A DNA stretch of 64,000 nucleotides from Sulfitobacter sp. OXR-159 (GCF_034377145.1 NZ_CP139707.1:1559001-1623000), one strand, 5' to 3'. Shown: positions 9,654 through 20,577, counted from the first letter of the stretch. A program made the numbers and translations. Notes: generated by a model not told the origin, from the letters alone.

Positions 9654-10145
9654 ATGCAAATTCGGAAACTTGAGGCCCGTGATGCCGCTGCCTTTCATGC
9701 GCTCAGGCTCGAAGGATTGCGAATCCACCCAGAGGCCTTTGGTGCATCCTTTGAGGAAGAAGCCAACCTGACACTTGCCGATGTGGCAAAGCGGTTGGGA
9801 TCGGGCTGCGTATTTGGTGGCTTCAGTGATGCCGGTCACCTTGAGGGCATCGTTGGGCTTGCCCAGTCACAATCGCCAAAAATTCGTCATATCGCGACGA
9901 TCTGGGGCATGTTCGTGCGACCAAGGGCACGAGGGGCCGGGCTGGCGGTGGCGCTGATGGAGGCAGCCATAGCGGAAGCCTTTGCCGATTGCACTTCAAT
10001 CCGTCTATCGGTCGTTTCCAGAAACCAGGCCGCGCTGCGCCTTTATGAGCGGATGGGGTTTACGACATGGGCGGTGGATACCGAGGCGCTTTATGTAAAC
10101 GGTGTTTACCATGATGAGGTTTTGATGCGGCGGTCGCGGTCCTAG
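9654..10145 (+). CDS. GNAT-family N-acetyltransferase
   Basis: 163 residues with the GNAT fold. The acetyl-CoA-binding motif A is MFVRPRARGAGLAVALMEAA, followed by the typical RNQAALRLYERMGF helix and turn. The substrate is unknown. The start at ATG 9654 gives a canonical N-terminus (MQIRKLEARD), but the purine-rich GGAAAGG abuts the ATG directly, so the ribosome binding site is unusually close. The gene lies 33 bases after hflX on the same strand and may be read through from it. Confidence 0.85.
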   Translation: MQIRKLEARDAAAFHALRLEGLRIHPEAFGASFEEEANLTLADVAKRLGSGCVFGGFSDAGHLEGIVGLAQSQSPKIRHIATIWGMFVRPRARGAGLAVALMEAAIAEAFADCTSIRLSVVSRNQAALRLYERMGFTTWAVDTEALYVNGVYHDEVLMRRSRS

Positions 10146-10255
10146 GCGGCAATTGGCCGGGTCGAGGTGCCGGAATCCCATTATTCACGGCCAACCCCTC
10201 GAATTTTGTACGTCCTGCCGCATATGGTCATACGATCAGTAACGGAGCGCGCCGA

Positions 10256-10657
10256 ATGACACTCGTCATCCTTTATATTTCAACGGTCGTTGTCTTCCTC
10301 GGGTTGGACTACCTTGGGTTGACCTATCTCATCAAACCTGTGTTTGAGCGGGACATTGGCGGTTGGCTGCTTGACGAGTTTCGCGTGGCCCCGGCGCTGA
10401 TTTTCTACGCCTTCTTCGTGGCGGTGGTGCTGTGGTTCGTGTCTTGGCCTGCGATGACAGGGGATCATTCGCTGCTTTGGGTCTTTGGCAATGCGCTGCT
10501 GATCGGCGCGATGGGCTATGGCACCTATGAGTTCACCAATCTGGCGACGCTCAAGGATTGGACATGGGCCATGGTGGCGCGAGACTTCGCCTGGGGGTCG
10601 GTCCTGACCGGCACGGCGGCAACCGCAGGCGTGGCGATCACCCGCGCGCTGACCTAG
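10256..10657 (+). CDS. DUF2177-family membrane protein
   Basis: 133 residues with about four membrane helices ([52 protein letters not shown]; a last one near the C-terminus). The motifs [25 protein letters not shown] and DFAWGSVLT are typical of the DUF2177 family, whose function is unknown. Its last four bases overlap the end of the convergent rluE gene. No transport or enzyme function can be read from the sequence. Confidence 0.8.
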   Translation: MTLVILYISTVVVFLGLDYLGLTYLIKPVFERDIGGWLLDEFRVAPALIFYAFFVAVVLWFVSWPAMTGDHSLLWVFGNALLIGAMGYGTYEFTNLATLKDWTWAMVARDFAWGSVLTGTAATAGVAITRALT

Positions 10658-11220
10658 CGGCCATTCTCGGTCGACCAGCGCCAAGCGCCGGGTTGCAGAC
10701 CGGCCAGTTCCCAATCGCCCACGCTGGCGCGGATCAGCCTCAACGTGGGCAGACCGACATGGGCCGTCATGCGCCGCACTTGCCGGTTGCGCCCCTCGCG
10801 GATGGTGATGCGCAGCCAAGCGTCCGGTACCGTCTTGCGAAAACGTACCGGCGGGTCGCGCGGCCAGAGGGTCTCGGGCGCGTCGATCTGGTTCACTTGG
10901 GCCGGTTTCGTAACGCCGTCTTTCAGTTCCACCCCCTTGCGCAGTGCCTCAAGGGCCGCGGCATCGGGCGTGCCTTCGACCTGTACCAGATAGCTTTTGG
11001 GCCGCTTGTACTTGGGATGCGCGATGCGGGCTTGCAGGGGGCCGTGGTCCGTCAGCACCAAAAGCCCTTCGCTGTCGCGATCAAGCCGCCCGGCGGGATA
11101 AAACCCCTTTTCATCGACATAGGCCGAGAGTGTGGGCCGCGTGCTGCCCTCAGTGCCTTTATCGGTGAATTGCGACAGCACGCCGTAGGGTTTGTTCAGC
11201 AGGATCACACGGGCGGTCAT
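10654..11220 (-). CDS. rluE: 23S rRNA pseudouridine synthase, RluE-type (RsuA family)
   Basis: 188 residues without an N-terminal S4 domain, matching the short RluE branch of the RsuA family. The catalytic motif is [19 protein letters not shown], whose first Asp is the nucleophile. Other family signatures are [12 protein letters not shown] near the N-terminus and [10 protein letters not shown] near the C-terminus. RluE modifies a single uridine in 23S rRNA in E. coli; the same target is inferred here. Its ATG overlaps the stop of the upstream acylase gene (ATGA), so the two are translationally coupled. Confidence 0.88.
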   Translation of the reverse strand: MTARVILLNKPYGVLSQFTDKGTEGSTRPTLSAYVDEKGFYPAGRLDRDSEGLLVLTDHGPLQARIAHPKYKRPKSYLVQVEGTPDAAALEALRKGVELKDGVTKPAQVNQIDAPETLWPRDPPVRFRKTVPDAWLRITIREGRNRQVRRMTAHVGLPTLRLIRASVGDWELAGLQPGAWRWSTENGR

Positions 11221-13685
11221 TGGGCAGGCTCCAGACGGGTCACGCCCACGGCGGCGGCGCGGGCCAGTTCGGCGTCGAGTGACATCGGGATATATTCCCC
11301 CCGCCGCCAGAGTTGCGCCATGTCGTCGTAATGGCGCGACAGGAAATGCCCCGATTGCCCGGTGGAGGTGACAAAAACCGAACTGTCGGGATCAGCGAAA
11401 TCGTAAACCCCGCGGTAGCCTGCACCATGCACATTATAGAACGGGTCTTTGCCGGTGCCGCGGGTCAGCCCCCGTTGCAGGGTATTGTCCCCGCCCGAGG
11501 TCGACTGGCGGATGTTCACGAAGTAGCGCAGCAGCGGCACGTCGCCCAAAACGGGGTGATCATGGGTCGCCTGATGCGCGTCGCCCCAGCGGAGGGATTC
11601 CAACTGCGTGCCCCAAGTCTCTTTGATCCAGAGCAGGGCGTCGTCCAATGCCAGTCGCGCCATGTCATGGCACGTCTCGACTGGCGCGGATTGGCGCACG
11701 TCGCACCATTTCGCAGCGCCTTGCACATCGCGGAAAGCGCGTTCGATAAAGAGCGGCTGAACGTGAGTGAATTCTTCGGCCAGTGGCCCCAGTTCATCCC
11801 GGATAAGACGGTCCTGCAGGGCGCGGATCCATGCGGCATAGATCAGCGGCTCGGGCAGGTGTTCGTTCATTTCACCCGACCAGCCTGCCAGCAGATCCAG
11901 TGCGCGCTGGCGTTGGCGTTCGGGTGTGCCATCGGGGGCAGCCTCTCCGGTGAACCAAAGCTCAGCTCCGATGAGCGGCAGGAGCGCGCGGGCCGTGGGG
12001 CTGACCGTATCAAGCTGCGCTTCGATGAAACTGTCGCGGGTATGAACCTCGCGGTTCTGCATCAGCCGCTGCCAGCGTTGCACCCGCTGCGTGTCGCCCC
12101 AGACAAAGGAGACGTGGTTGGGGAAGGGGCGGTCGACCGTTTTGTTGTTGGTGTTGCCGAGGATGCCGCCCGCGGGGGCGATGAACTCAGGGTTGGCGGT
12201 ATAGGGCAGCATTCCATCCCAGCGATTGGCGGCGATCCAGCCGGGGCTGGGCATGCGCCCTTCGCTTTGGTGATTGGCATCGCGGCGCGGCATGGCGCCG
12301 ATGGTTTTCATGGCGATGGTGTCTCGATCAACCAGCGTGAGGTTCTGCGCGGGTGCCACATAATCGGTCGCGGCATTGATCGCCTGCTGCACCGATTTCG
12401 CGCGCATCACCTTCATCGCGGCAGCAAGCGAGGTGTCTTTTTCGGTAAAGAGGGTCGAGGCGACAGAGGCCACATGCCCCGGCGGCGTGATACTGCCAAG
12501 GTTGTAATGGCTGCCCGGCAGCACCGGTCCGTTGTCGGTCCACCGCAGGGTGACGGTGATCGGATCGGCGTCAGCGATATTGATGATGGATGAGCGTTTG
12601 CGGAATTTCTTGAACCCGTCGGGAGTGCGGTATTCCTCGGTATTGTCGGGGTTCAGCTCTTCGATATAGACGTCTTGGTCGTCGACATAGGCGGTGGTCA
12701 GCCCCCAGCCCAGATCGGCGCTGCGGCCTGTCAGGACCACGGGCATGCCGGGTATCGTGCCGCCGATCACGCCGCCGGTCTCAAGCTCCAGCCGGGCCAG
12801 ATACCAGATCGCCGGGGCGGTGAACCCCAAGTGCGGATCATTGGCCAAAAGCGTGCCGCCCGCGGCAGAGCGCGACGGCGCTGCGGCCCAAGCGTTGGAC
12901 GCACCGGCGAAGGCCTGCCGTTTGAAAGGCGACAGCGGATGACTGTCCATGGGCGCTGCGGCGGCGTGGCGCGTCGTCACGTCAGGAAAGAGGGCGGCAT
13001 ATTCAGGCAGGGCGGCGACCCCGCTGCCCGGCGCATCCGGCAGGATGTCGCGCAGGCGATCTTGGTCGCTCAACTCCAATGATACCCGCGCGCGCAGCAC
13101 TTCGGCCTCTAGGTGGCCCGACATCTGCAGGCCCATCAGCTTGGTCACGGCCAATGAGTCGGCGGGCCGCCACGGGGCCATGGGCGCATTGAACAGCCAC
13201 ATCTCGGGCGCGCCACGGCCCAGGGCTTCGGTGTTGATCTGATCTAGGCGGGCGTTGATCCCGGCGGAATAGGCCTCAAGTGCCGCGTCGGTTTCGGGGT
13301 CAAGCTCACCAGCCGCTGCCACGGCAAGACGGTAAATGTCATAGCGCCGCATCAGCTTGTCGGTGGTGACGGTGGCGGTGCCGAAAACCTCAGACAGACG
13401 CCCCTGTGCAGTGCGCCGTAGGGTGATCAACTGCCACAGCCGGTCTTGGGCATGGGCGAAGCCAAGGCCATAAAATACGTCTTCGTCGGTTTCGCCAAAG
13501 ATATGCGGCACATTGGCGTTGTCGCGCACGATCTCGACCGGGGCGGTGACGCCTTGAACCTGAACCGTATCGTCATAATCGGGCAGCGACCGCGCGGCGA
13601 ACCAGTAGACCAGCAACAAAACCACGACGCTCAACGTGACGAGAAACACCGCCAATCGGATAAGCCAGCGAAACATCAATGCCAT
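11217..13685 (-). CDS. Penicillin acylase family protein (Ntn hydrolase, peptidase S45)
   Basis: 822 residues. An N-terminal hydrophobic anchor or signal (residues 6-29) is followed by the alpha chain ([17 protein letters not shown] region; [14 protein letters not shown]). The predicted autocleavage site precedes Ser263 (GASNAWAA), which would become the N-terminal nucleophile of the beta chain. The beta chain also carries NDPHLGF and [10 protein letters not shown]. Family members hydrolyse amides such as beta-lactams or acyl-homoserine lactones in the periplasm; the substrate cannot be predicted. The start is ATG 13685, with GAGGAT upstream; a second ATG lies at 13676. The stop overlaps the rluE start. 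Confidence 0.88.
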   Translation of the reverse strand: MALMFRWLIRLAVFLVTLSVVVLLLVYWFAARSLPDYDDTVQVQGVTAPVEIVRDNANVPHIFGETDEDVFYGLGFAHAQDRLWQLITLRRTAQGRLSEVFGTATVTTDKLMRRYDIYRLAVAAAGELDPETDAALEAYSAGINARLDQINTEALGRGAPEMWLFNAPMAPWRPADSLAVTKLMGLQMSGHLEAEVLRARVSLELSDQDRLRDILPDAPGSGVAALPEYAALFPDVTTRHAAAAPMDSHPLSPFKRQAFAGASNAWAAAPSRSAAGGTLLANDPHLGFTAPAIWYLARLELETGGVIGGTIPGMPVVLTGRSADLGWGLTTAYVDDQDVYIEELNPDNTEEYRTPDGFKKFRKRSSIINIADADPITVTLRWTDNGPVLPGSHYNLGSITPPGHVASVASTLFTEKDTSLAAAMKVMRAKSVQQAINAATDYVAPAQNLTLVDRDTIAMKTIGAMPRRDANHQSEGRMPSPGWIAANRWDGMLPYTANPEFIAPAGGILGNTNNKTVDRPFPNHVSFVWGDTQRVQRWQRLMQNREVHTRDSFIEAQLDTVSPTARALLPLIGAELWFTGEAAPDGTPERQRQRALDLLAGWSGEMNEHLPEPLIYAAWIRALQDRLIRDELGPLAEEFTHVQPLFIERAFRDVQGAAKWCDVRQSAPVETCHDMARLALDDALLWIKETWGTQLESLRWGDAHQATHDHPVLGDVPLLRYFVNIRQSTSGGDNTLQRGLTRGTGKDPFYNVHGAGYRGVYDFADPDSSVFVTSTGQSGHFLSRHYDDMAQLWRRGEYIPMSLDAELARAAAVGVTRLEPAQ

Positions 13686-13781
13686 CGGGAGATCCTCAGC
13701 TGGCGCGCAGATTGACCGGAGCGCGCAGGGTGGTAGGTGTTGTGACAGGGAATAACGCAACTGAATGATAAGGAAAAGCAC

Positions 13782-14654
13782 ATGGCAAAGCTCGCGTTTT
13801 TGGGACTGGGGGTCATGGGGGCTCCGATGGCGGGGCATCTGCAAAAGGCCGGCCACGAGGTAACCGTCTACAACCGCACCGAAGCCAAGGCCGAAGACTG
13901 GGTTAAAACCTATGGCGGCGCCATGGCCAAGACCCCGCGCGCGGCGGCAAAGGATGCGGATTTCGTGATCGCCTGCGTGGGCAATGACGATGACCTGCGC
14001 TCGGTCTGTCTGGGAGAGGACGGGGCCTTTGGCGGCATGACGGCGGGGGCGATCTTTGTCGATCACACGACCGTTTCAGCGGCCGTCACGCGCGAACTTT
14101 ACGCCGCTGCCGATAACGCACAGGTGAGCTTTGTCGACGCGCCGATTTCGGGCGGTCAGGCAGGAGCGGAAAACGGCCAATTGTCGATCATGTGCGGCGG
14201 AGATGAGGGCGCCTTTGACCGGGCGCTGCCGATCATGGAGGTCTACTCCAAGATTTGCCGCCGCATCGGCGACAGTGGCGCAGGCCAGATGGCCAAGATG
14301 TGCAACCAGATCGCCATCGCCGGGCTGGTGCAGGGCCTCTCTGAGGCGCTGCATTTCGCCGAGAAGGCGGGCCTTGATGGCCGGGCTGTGGTTGAGGTGA
14401 TCAGTCAAGGTGCCGCTGGGTCATGGCAGATGGCGAACCGCTATGAGACCATGCTGGACGATGAGTTTAACCACGGTTTCGCGGTGGATTGGATGCGCAA
14501 GGATCTGGGTATCTGTCTGGACACAGCGGATGAGACAGGGGCGAGCCTTCCGGTCACGGCGCTGGTCGATCAGTTTTATAAAGACGTGCAAAAGCAGGGC
14601 GGCGGGCGTTGGGATACATCGAGCCTGATCAAACGCCTGCGCGCCATGGGCTAA
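13782..14654 (+). CDS. NAD(P)-dependent beta-hydroxyacid dehydrogenase (3-hydroxyisobutyrate dehydrogenase family)
   Basis: 290 residues. The Rossmann motif is FLGLGVMGAPMAGHL. The substrate-binding motif is DAPISGGQAGAENG, and the catalytic lysine lies in GAGQMAKMCNQ. The all-alpha C-terminal dimerisation domain is complete. Members include 3-hydroxyisobutyrate, tartronate semialdehyde and succinic semialdehyde (GLYR-type) reductases; sequence alone does not settle the substrate. The ATG at 13782 follows AAGGAAAAGC. The gene is divergent from the acylase across a 96-bp gap. Confidence 0.87.
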   Translation: MAKLAFLGLGVMGAPMAGHLQKAGHEVTVYNRTEAKAEDWVKTYGGAMAKTPRAAAKDADFVIACVGNDDDLRSVCLGEDGAFGGMTAGAIFVDHTTVSAAVTRELYAAADNAQVSFVDAPISGGQAGAENGQLSIMCGGDEGAFDRALPIMEVYSKICRRIGDSGAGQMAKMCNQIAIAGLVQGLSEALHFAEKAGLDGRAVVEVISQGAAGSWQMANRYETMLDDEFNHGFAVDWMRKDLGICLDTADETGASLPVTALVDQFYKDVQKQGGGRWDTSSLIKRLRAMG

Positions 14655-14663
14655 GGCTGTTTG

Positions 14664-14706
14664 CAAAAGAAAAAGGGCAGCGCCGGATGAAACTGGCGCT
14701 GCCCTT
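14664..14706 (-). terminator. Terminator between the dehydrogenase and SYLF gene
   Basis: A 12-bp perfect stem (AAGGGCAGCGCC with GGCGCTGCCCTT) and a 10-nt loop. Read on the minus strand it is followed by TTTCTTTTG-type T-rich sequence, so it should end the SYLF transcript. It may also stop the convergent dehydrogenase mRNA. Confidence 0.8.
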
Positions 14707-14730
14707 CAAAGACCATCGGTCGACCCTGCG

Positions 14731-15297
14731 TTAGGGGATGATCCGCGTGTATTTCGTGCCTTCCAGCGTCGCGCCGATGCGCAGGCCCGCGCGGCCAAAG
14801 ACCGCTGCCAGAACCGGAGCCATGACAGTGGTCGTGTCGGCGCTCACGCTGTCGCCCTTGTCGGAGATCACATACTCCAGACCGGCGCCAGCCGCCCAAC
14901 CCGGCGAGCTGCGGAATTCGCGCAGCGCGGGCTCGGTCATGAAGAACAGCACATGCGCATATTGCTGCGCGCCAATCTGCAAACCGCCCGATGCTTTGGT
15001 CACCGAATAGTAGTCCACCGTCACGTCGTTGACGCGCAACGCGCCGCGCCCGTAAGCGCCGCCAAAGCCAAGGCCCGCTTCGGTCACCAGCGGCATGACC
15101 AGCATGCCATTGGCTTTTTCGGCCAACTGCCGGGTGTTGGGATAGCCGCGGTACATTTCGGCCAGGGTCGCATCGACGCGCGCGTCGATCATGGCGCCGC
15201 CCCGTCCGCCAACGCCGTTGCCGCAAGCCGCGGTTGCGCCAAGCGCCGTAAGGGCACCCAAAGTCACAAAGCGCCGGTTATATGTCTGATTGCTCAT
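14731..15297 (-). CDS. SYLF-domain (lipid-binding, Ysc84-like) lipoprotein, probable Tat substrate
   Basis: 188 residues. The N-terminus SNQTYNRRFVTLGALTALG ends in a lipobox-like ATAAC and has an Arg-Arg pair, fitting a twin-arginine lipoprotein signal. The mature domain (KANGMLVMPLVTEAGLGFGGAYGRG; SGGLQIGAQQYAHVLFF) is a SYLF/DUF1134-like lipid-binding fold. Family members bind phospholipids or associate with the envelope; the precise role here is unknown. The start is ATG 15297; a TTG seven codons upstream is less likely. An inverted repeat lies about 50 bases upstream. Confidence 0.82.
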   Translation of the reverse strand: MSNQTYNRRFVTLGALTALGATAACGNGVGGRGGAMIDARVDATLAEMYRGYPNTRQLAEKANGMLVMPLVTEAGLGFGGAYGRGALRVNDVTVDYYSVTKASGGLQIGAQQYAHVLFFMTEPALREFRSSPGWAAGAGLEYVISDKGDSVSADTTTVMAPVLAAVFGRAGLRIGATLEGTKYTRIIP

Positions 15298-15348
15298 CTT
15301 TTCTGCCTGTATGTTCAAGATCGGTTGCCTGCTGCCGGTTTTCCCGAC

Positions 15349-15372
15349 TTATGCGCGAGATTACGCATAATC
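15349..15372. promoter_or_regulatory. Overlapping inverted repeats upstream of the SYLF gene
   Basis: TTATGCG (15349-15355) and CGCATAA (15364-15370) form a 7-bp perfect inverted repeat with an 8-nt spacer. A second one, GATTA-N4-TAATC (15359-15372), overlaps it. The position, about 50 bases upstream of the SYLF start, suggests an operator. A hemB terminator is the alternative, but no T-tract follows. Confidence 0.4.
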
Positions 15373-15423
15373 ACGCGCTTTGTCATGTCGGTTAGACCCT
15401 TTGCGCAGATTTACGCCCTCAGG

Positions 15424-16428
15424 TCACGCGCTTTTGGCCAAAAGCCGGGCAACATCGGGGGCAAAGTAGGTGAGCACCCCATCACAACCTGCGCGCTTAA
15501 AGGCCAAAAGGCTCTCCATCATTGCGCGTTCGCCGTCGATCCACCCTTGGTCCGCCGCGCCCCGGATCATGCTGTATTCTCCCGAGACCTGATAGGCAAA
15601 GGTCGGCGCGCCAAAGGCGTCTTTCACACGGCGGCAGATATCAAGGTAAGGCATGCCGGGTTTGACCATGACCATATCCGCGCCTTCCGACAGGTCGCGC
15701 GCCACCAGCCGCAGGGCTTCGTCGCTGTTGGCGGGATCCATCTGATAGGTCTTTTTGTCGCCGGTCAGGGCTGAAGAGGCACCCACCGCATCGCGGAACG
15801 GGCCGTAAAAGGCGCTGGCGTATTTGGCGGCATAGCTCAGGATCATCACGTCATGATGCCCGGCCTGCTCAAGAGCGTCGCGGATCGCGCCGATGCGCCC
15901 GTCCATCATGTCTGACGGTCCGATGATATCGGCACCCGCTTCGGCTTGGGCCAGCGCCATCTTGACCAGCGCCTCAACCGTGCGGTCATTCACGATGATG
16001 CCATCTTCGACAAAACCATCGTGGCCGTTGATGTTATAGGTGTCCAGCGCCACATCGGTCATCACCACCATCTGCGGCATGGCCTCTTTGATCGCCGCGA
16101 TGGCGCGGTTGGTGGCGTTTTGCGGATCCCATGCGCGGGCGCAATCCTCGGTCCGGTCCTCGGGGCCGGTATAGGGAAAGACACAGACCGTACCGATGCC
16201 GAGATCCGCCGCCTCGCGCACCGCCGCGACCAGCGTGTCGACCGAGCGGCGCATGACCCCGGGCATGGAGGGGATCGGTTCTTCCACGCCTTCGCCTTCG
16301 CGCACGAAAACCGGCCAGATCAGATCGCCCAGATGCAGGTCATTCTCGCGGACCAGCGCGCGAATACCGGCGTTGGCACGGGTGCGGCGCAGGCGCGTGG
16401 CGGGGAAGGGGGCGTGGACGGGTTGCAT
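15424..16428 (-). CDS. hemB: Delta-aminolevulinic acid dehydratase (porphobilinogen synthase)
   Basis: 334 residues, the normal length. It condenses two 5-aminolevulinate molecules to porphobilinogen in tetrapyrrole synthesis. The two active-site lysines lie in SYAAKYASAFYGPF and MVMVKPGMPYLDI. The catalytic metal-site segment reads MTDVALDTYNINGHDG, with aspartates where zinc-type enzymes such as E. coli's have cysteines, so this is the magnesium-type class. The start is ATG 16428 after GAGGTAATTTTG; the longer open frame upstream overlaps the divergent membrane-protein gene and lacks HemB similarity. Confidence 0.95.
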   Translation of the reverse strand: MQPVHAPFPATRLRRTRANAGIRALVRENDLHLGDLIWPVFVREGEGVEEPIPSMPGVMRRSVDTLVAAVREAADLGIGTVCVFPYTGPEDRTEDCARAWDPQNATNRAIAAIKEAMPQMVVMTDVALDTYNINGHDGFVEDGIIVNDRTVEALVKMALAQAEAGADIIGPSDMMDGRIGAIRDALEQAGHHDVMILSYAAKYASAFYGPFRDAVGASSALTGDKKTYQMDPANSDEALRLVARDLSEGADMVMVKPGMPYLDICRRVKDAFGAPTFAYQVSGEYSMIRGAADQGWIDGERAMMESLLAFKRAGCDGVLTYFAPDVARLLAKSA

Positions 16429-16547
16429 CAAAATTACCTCAGAATGGCTTGGCATGGGCTTGCCATGTATTTTTGAACGCCTCAACCCTATGAATTGTCG
16501 CGCCGGACCGCTAAGAGATGCGAACTTAAATTTCGGACGAGCACGCC

Positions 16548-17075
16548 TTGGACTGGTACCAGACCCTTTTCGAAATGATTGACATGCGCTCTTTCTCGAA
16601 CCTTTGGTTCTGGATCGCGCTGGCTGTGATGTGGTCGACCGCAAGCCATTGGGTGCTGGGCGTGCCCTTTGACATGGTGCTGCGTGCCCGACGTTATGGG
16701 GGCGAGGCGCAGGCCGATCTCGAAGACATCGTGCGGATCAACGTGAACCGGCTGCTCTATATCTCGCAGGTCTCGGGGCTTTGGCTCTTGGGGCTGGGTT
16801 TTTTCGTGCTGACCTCTCTGGTGCTTTTGGGGTTCGTCTATGCCATCGAATTCGCCCAGGCCCTGCTGCTGCTGGGGTTCCCCATGTCGCTGGTCGGGCT
16901 GCTGAGCCTCTCGACCGCGCGGCTGATCCGCATCGAAGGCTCCACCGGCGACGTGTTGCAGCGGCGCTTGATGCGGCACCGACTTTATACCCAGATCATC
17001 GGCATGTTCTCGATCTTCGTGACCGCCCTTTGGGGAATGTATCAAAATCTAAGCATTGGCCCGCTGGCGGGTTGA
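16548..17075 (+). CDS. Conserved roseobacter membrane protein of unknown function
   Basis: 175 residues, with predicted membrane helices at about 19-38, 78-98, 103-122 and 150-168. A charged cytoplasmic-looking stretch (RARRYGGEAQADLEDIVRINVNR) lies between the first two. The start is the TTG at 16548, with GGACGAG about ten bases upstream; an in-frame ATG at 16575 lacks a ribosome binding site. I recall similar proteins being labelled 'component of SufBCD complex' in roseobacter annotations, but nothing in this sequence or its neighbours (hemB, mfd) supports Fe-S assembly. The gene ends 31 bases before mfd. Confidence 0.72.
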   Translation: MDWYQTLFEMIDMRSFSNLWFWIALAVMWSTASHWVLGVPFDMVLRARRYGGEAQADLEDIVRINVNRLLYISQVSGLWLLGLGFFVLTSLVLLGFVYAIEFAQALLLLGFPMSLVGLLSLSTARLIRIEGSTGDVLQRRLMRHRLYTQIIGMFSIFVTALWGMYQNLSIGPLAG

Positions 17076-17106
17076 CAGGCCCCCCGTGAGGCCCAATTGA
17101 GACCCG

Positions 17107-20100
17107 ATGAACGATCCGCGTAATATCACCCTCTCCGGCGTTCCCGAAGGCTATGATGCCCGCGCCATTCTTGATGAAATCGCCAAGGGCGGCCAGCCGG
17201 TGGTCCATGTGGCGCGCGATGACAAACGCATGGCGGCGATGCAGGCCGCTTTGCGGTTTTACGCGCCCGACATGCCGGTCGTCACCTTCCCAAGCTGGGA
17301 TTGCCTGCCCTATGACCGCGTATCGCCCAACGCCGATATCTCGGCTCAGCGGATGGCGACACTTGCCGCGCTGGTGCATGGGATGCCCCAGCAGTTCGTT
17401 CTGCTGACGACGCTGAACGCGGCCAGCCAACGTATCCCCGCACGCGAAACCCTGCGCGACGCGGCCTTTGCGGCGCGCGTGGGCAGCCGGATCGACGAAA
17501 AAGCCCTGCGCGCCTTTCTGGTGCGCATGGGCTTTGTGCAAAGCCCCACGGTGATGGAGCCGGGCGACTACGCCGTGCGCGGTGGGATCATCGACATCTA
17601 CCCGCCCGGCGACCTTGGCCCGGTGCGGCTTGATCTTTTCGGGGACGTGCTGGACGGGGCGCGGCGGTTTGATCCGGCCACGCAGCGCACCACGGAAAAA
17701 CTTGATCTGGTAGAGCTTGCTCCGGTCAGTGAGGTCATTCTTGACGACGCGGCAATCACCCGTTTCCGGCAGAACTACCGCATCGAATTCGGCGCAGCGG
17801 GCACTGATGATCCACTTTATGAGGCGATCAGCGCGGGCCGCAAACATCAAGGCGCGGAACATTGGTTGTCGTTTTTCCACGACAATCTCGAAACGCTCTT
17901 TGACTATCTGCCGAAGGCCACGATCACGCTGGACGATCAACTGACGCCCATGCGCCTCGCGCGGTGGGACACGATTGCCGACCAATATGAGACGCGGCAG
18001 CTGGCGATGAAGACGCGCTCTAAAATGGACAGCGTCTATAAACCCGCCCCGCCCGAAGGGCTATATCTGACCGACGACGCTTGGAACGAGGCGTTGATTG
18101 GGAAACGGGTTATCCAGTTCAACCCATTGCCGCAGCCCACTGGGCCGGGCGTGTTGGACGCAGGTGCGCGGATCGGGCGCAACTTCTCGCCCGAACGACA
18201 GCAGGAATCTGTCAGTCTTTTCGGGGCATTGGCTGCGCATATTAAAGCAAAGCTTGAAGTTGGTCCGGTGTTGATCGCCAGCTACTCCGAAGGCGCGCGC
18301 GAACGCCTGACTGGGCTCATCGAAGACGAAGGTCTGGCCGAGGCGATCCCGGTGATGGACGCCACCCGCATCGGAAAACGCGGGCTGCATCTGGCGGTCT
18401 GGGCGCTGGAACACGGGTTCGAGGCGCCGGGCATGACGGTGATCTCAGAGCAGGACGTGCTGGGGGACCGGTTGATCCGCGCCCCGAAACGCAAACGTCG
18501 GGCCGAGAATTTCCTGACCGAAGCCCAAAGCCTCAGCCCCGGCGATTTGGTGGTTCATGTCGACCACGGCATTGGGCGCTATCACGGAATGGAGGTGGTC
18601 ACCGCCGCAGGTGCTGCCCATGAATGTCTCGTTTTGGAATATGCCGAACAATCAAAGCTTTACCTGCCGGTAGAGAATATCGAATTGCTGTCGCGCTACG
18701 GCCATGACGAAGGGCTGCTGGACAAGCTCGGCGGCGGGGCGTGGCAGTCCAAGAAAGCCAAGCTCAAAGAGCGTATCCGCGAGATGGCGGACAAGCTCAT
18801 CCGCATAGCGGCCGAACGCGCGCTGCGCAAAGCGCCGGTCCTCGACCCGCCACCGGGCATGTGGGATGCCTTCTCAGCCCGTTTTCCGTATACGGAGACC
18901 GACGACCAGCTGCGCGCCATTGCCGATGTGGTGGATGATCTGACCAGCGGCAATCCGATGGACCGTCTGGTTTGCGGCGATGTGGGCTTTGGTAAAACCG
19001 AAGTTGCGATGCGGGCGGCCTTTGTCGCGGCGATGTCGGGTGTTCAGGTGGCGGTGATCGCGCCTACGACACTGCTCGCCCGGCAGCACTACAAAAGCTT
19101 TGCCGAACGCTTTCGCGGCTTCCCGATCGAAGTGCGCCAACTCAGCCGCTTTGTCTCGGCCAAAGAGGCAGCAGCGACGCGCGATGGGATGGCGAAGGGC
19201 ACGGTCGATATCGTCATCGGCACTCATGCGCTGCTGGCCAAAGGCATCCGGTTCAAAGACCTCGGCCTGCTGGTGATCGACGAAGAGCAGCATTTCGGCG
19301 TGACCCACAAGGAACGGCTGAAGTCCCTGCGCACCGATATCCACGTACTGACCCTGACCGCCACACCGATCCCCCGCACGTTGCAACTGTCGCTGACGGG
19401 CGTGCGCGATCTGTCGATCATTGGCACACCGCCCGTCGACCGCCTCTCGATCCGCACCTATGTGAGCGAGTTCGACGCGGTTACCATCCGCGAGGCGCTG
19501 CTGCGTGAGCATTATCGGGGCGGGCAGAGTTTCTATGTCGTTCCGCGTTTGAGTGATCTACGTGAGATCGAAGATTTCCTTCAGGCGCAGCTGCCGGAAC
19601 TCTCCTACGTCGTCGCCCATGGTCAGATGGCACCGGGCGAGTTGGATGATCGGATGAACGCCTTTTACGATGGCAAATTCGACATTCTTCTGGCAACGAC
19701 GATCGTTGAATCCGGCCTCGATATTCCTACGGCCAACACCATGGTCGTGCACCGCGCCGATATGTTCGGCCTTGCGCAACTGTATCAGATCAGGGGCCGC
19801 GTGGGCCGCTCGAAAACGCGTGCCTATGCCTATCTGACCACCAAGCCGCGCGCGAAGCTGACGGATACGGCGCAGAAACGTCTGCGGGTCTTGGGCAGCC
19901 TTGATACGCTTGGCGCGGGCTTCACCTTGGCCAGCCAAGACCTCGATATTCGCGGGGCGGGCAACCTGCTCGGCGAAGAGCAATCCGGCCAGATGCGCGA
20001 TGTGGGCTTTGAGCTTTACCAGTCCATGCTGGAAGAGGCGATTGCTAAGATCAAGGCGGGCGAGATGGAGGGCCTTAGCGAGGCCGACGAACAATGGGCG

Positions 20101-20577
20101 CCGCAGATCAATCTTGGCGTGCCGGTGCTCATTCCTGAGGATTACGTGCCTGACCTCGATGTGCGTCTTGGCCTCTACCGCCGCCTCAGCGAGCTCTCAA
20201 CTAAGGTGGAACTCGAAGGCTTTGCCGCCGAATTGATCGACCGTTTTGGCAAGCTGCCAAAAGAGGTGAACACCCTGATGCTGGTGGTGCGGATCAAGGC
20301 GATGTGCAAACGCGCCGGGATCGCCAAGCTCGATGGTGGGCCGAAGGGCGCGACGATCCAGTTCCACAACGACAAATTCGCCTCGCCCGAGGGGCTGGTG
20401 CAGTTCATTCAAGACCAGCGTGGGCTGGCCAAGGTCAAGGACAACAAGATCGTCGTGCGCCGGGATTGGAAGACGGATGCCGACAAGATCAAAGGCGCCT
20501 TTGCCATTGCACGCGACTTGGCCGAACATGTGATCGCCAAAGAAAAGACTGCGAAAAAGGCCAAGGCAAAGGGCTAA
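17107..20577 (+). CDS. mfd: Transcription-repair coupling factor Mfd
   Basis: 1156 residues, the usual length. It displaces RNA polymerase stalled at lesions and recruits UvrA. Visible parts in order: an N-terminal UvrB-like module ([29 protein letters not shown]); an RNA-polymerase-interacting domain ([18 protein letters not shown]); a RecG-like helicase with Walker [17 protein letters not shown], the DEEQHFG box, and TATPIPRT; the helicase second lobe ([24 protein letters not shown]); and the C-terminal TRCF domain ([23 protein letters not shown]). It follows the membrane-protein gene closely on the same strand. Confidence 0.97.
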   Translation: MNDPRNITLSGVPEGYDARAILDEIAKGGQPVVHVARDDKRMAAMQAALRFYAPDMPVVTFPSWDCLPYDRVSPNADISAQRMATLAALVHGMPQQFVLLTTLNAASQRIPARETLRDAAFAARVGSRIDEKALRAFLVRMGFVQSPTVMEPGDYAVRGGIIDIYPPGDLGPVRLDLFGDVLDGARRFDPATQRTTEKLDLVELAPVSEVILDDAAITRFRQNYRIEFGAAGTDDPLYEAISAGRKHQGAEHWLSFFHDNLETLFDYLPKATITLDDQLTPMRLARWDTIADQYETRQLAMKTRSKMDSVYKPAPPEGLYLTDDAWNEALIGKRVIQFNPLPQPTGPGVLDAGARIGRNFSPERQQESVSLFGALAAHIKAKLEVGPVLIASYSEGARERLTGLIEDEGLAEAIPVMDATRIGKRGLHLAVWALEHGFEAPGMTVISEQDVLGDRLIRAPKRKRRAENFLTEAQSLSPGDLVVHVDHGIGRYHGMEVVTAAGAAHECLVLEYAEQSKLYLPVENIELLSRYGHDEGLLDKLGGGAWQSKKAKLKERIREMADKLIRIAAERALRKAPVLDPPPGMWDAFSARFPYTETDDQLRAIADVVDDLTSGNPMDRLVCGDVGFGKTEVAMRAAFVAAMSGVQVAVIAPTTLLARQHYKSFAERFRGFPIEVRQLSRFVSAKEAAATRDGMAKGTVDIVIGTHALLAKGIRFKDLGLLVIDEEQHFGVTHKERLKSLRTDIHVLTLTATPIPRTLQLSLTGVRDLSIIGTPPVDRLSIRTYVSEFDAVTIREALLREHYRGGQSFYVVPRLSDLREIEDFLQAQLPELSYVVAHGQMAPGELDDRMNAFYDGKFDILLATTIVESGLDIPTANTMVVHRADMFGLAQLYQIRGRVGRSKTRAYAYLTTKPRAKLTDTAQKRLRVLGSLDTLGAGFTLASQDLDIRGAGNLLGEEQSGQMRDVGFELYQSMLEEAIAKIKAGEMEGLSEADEQWAPQINLGVPVLIPEDYVPDLDVRLGLYRRLSELSTKVELEGFAAELIDRFGKLPKEVNTLMLVVRIKAMCKRAGIAKLDGGPKGATIQFHNDKFASPEGLVQFIQDQRGLAKVKDNKIVVRRDWKTDADKIKGAFAIARDLAEHVIAKEKTAKKAKAKG

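Noticed and set aside
11313..12593. 426-codon plus-strand frame opposite the penicillin acylase gene
   Set aside because: Antisense shadow; the acylase frame has clear motifs and this one has none.
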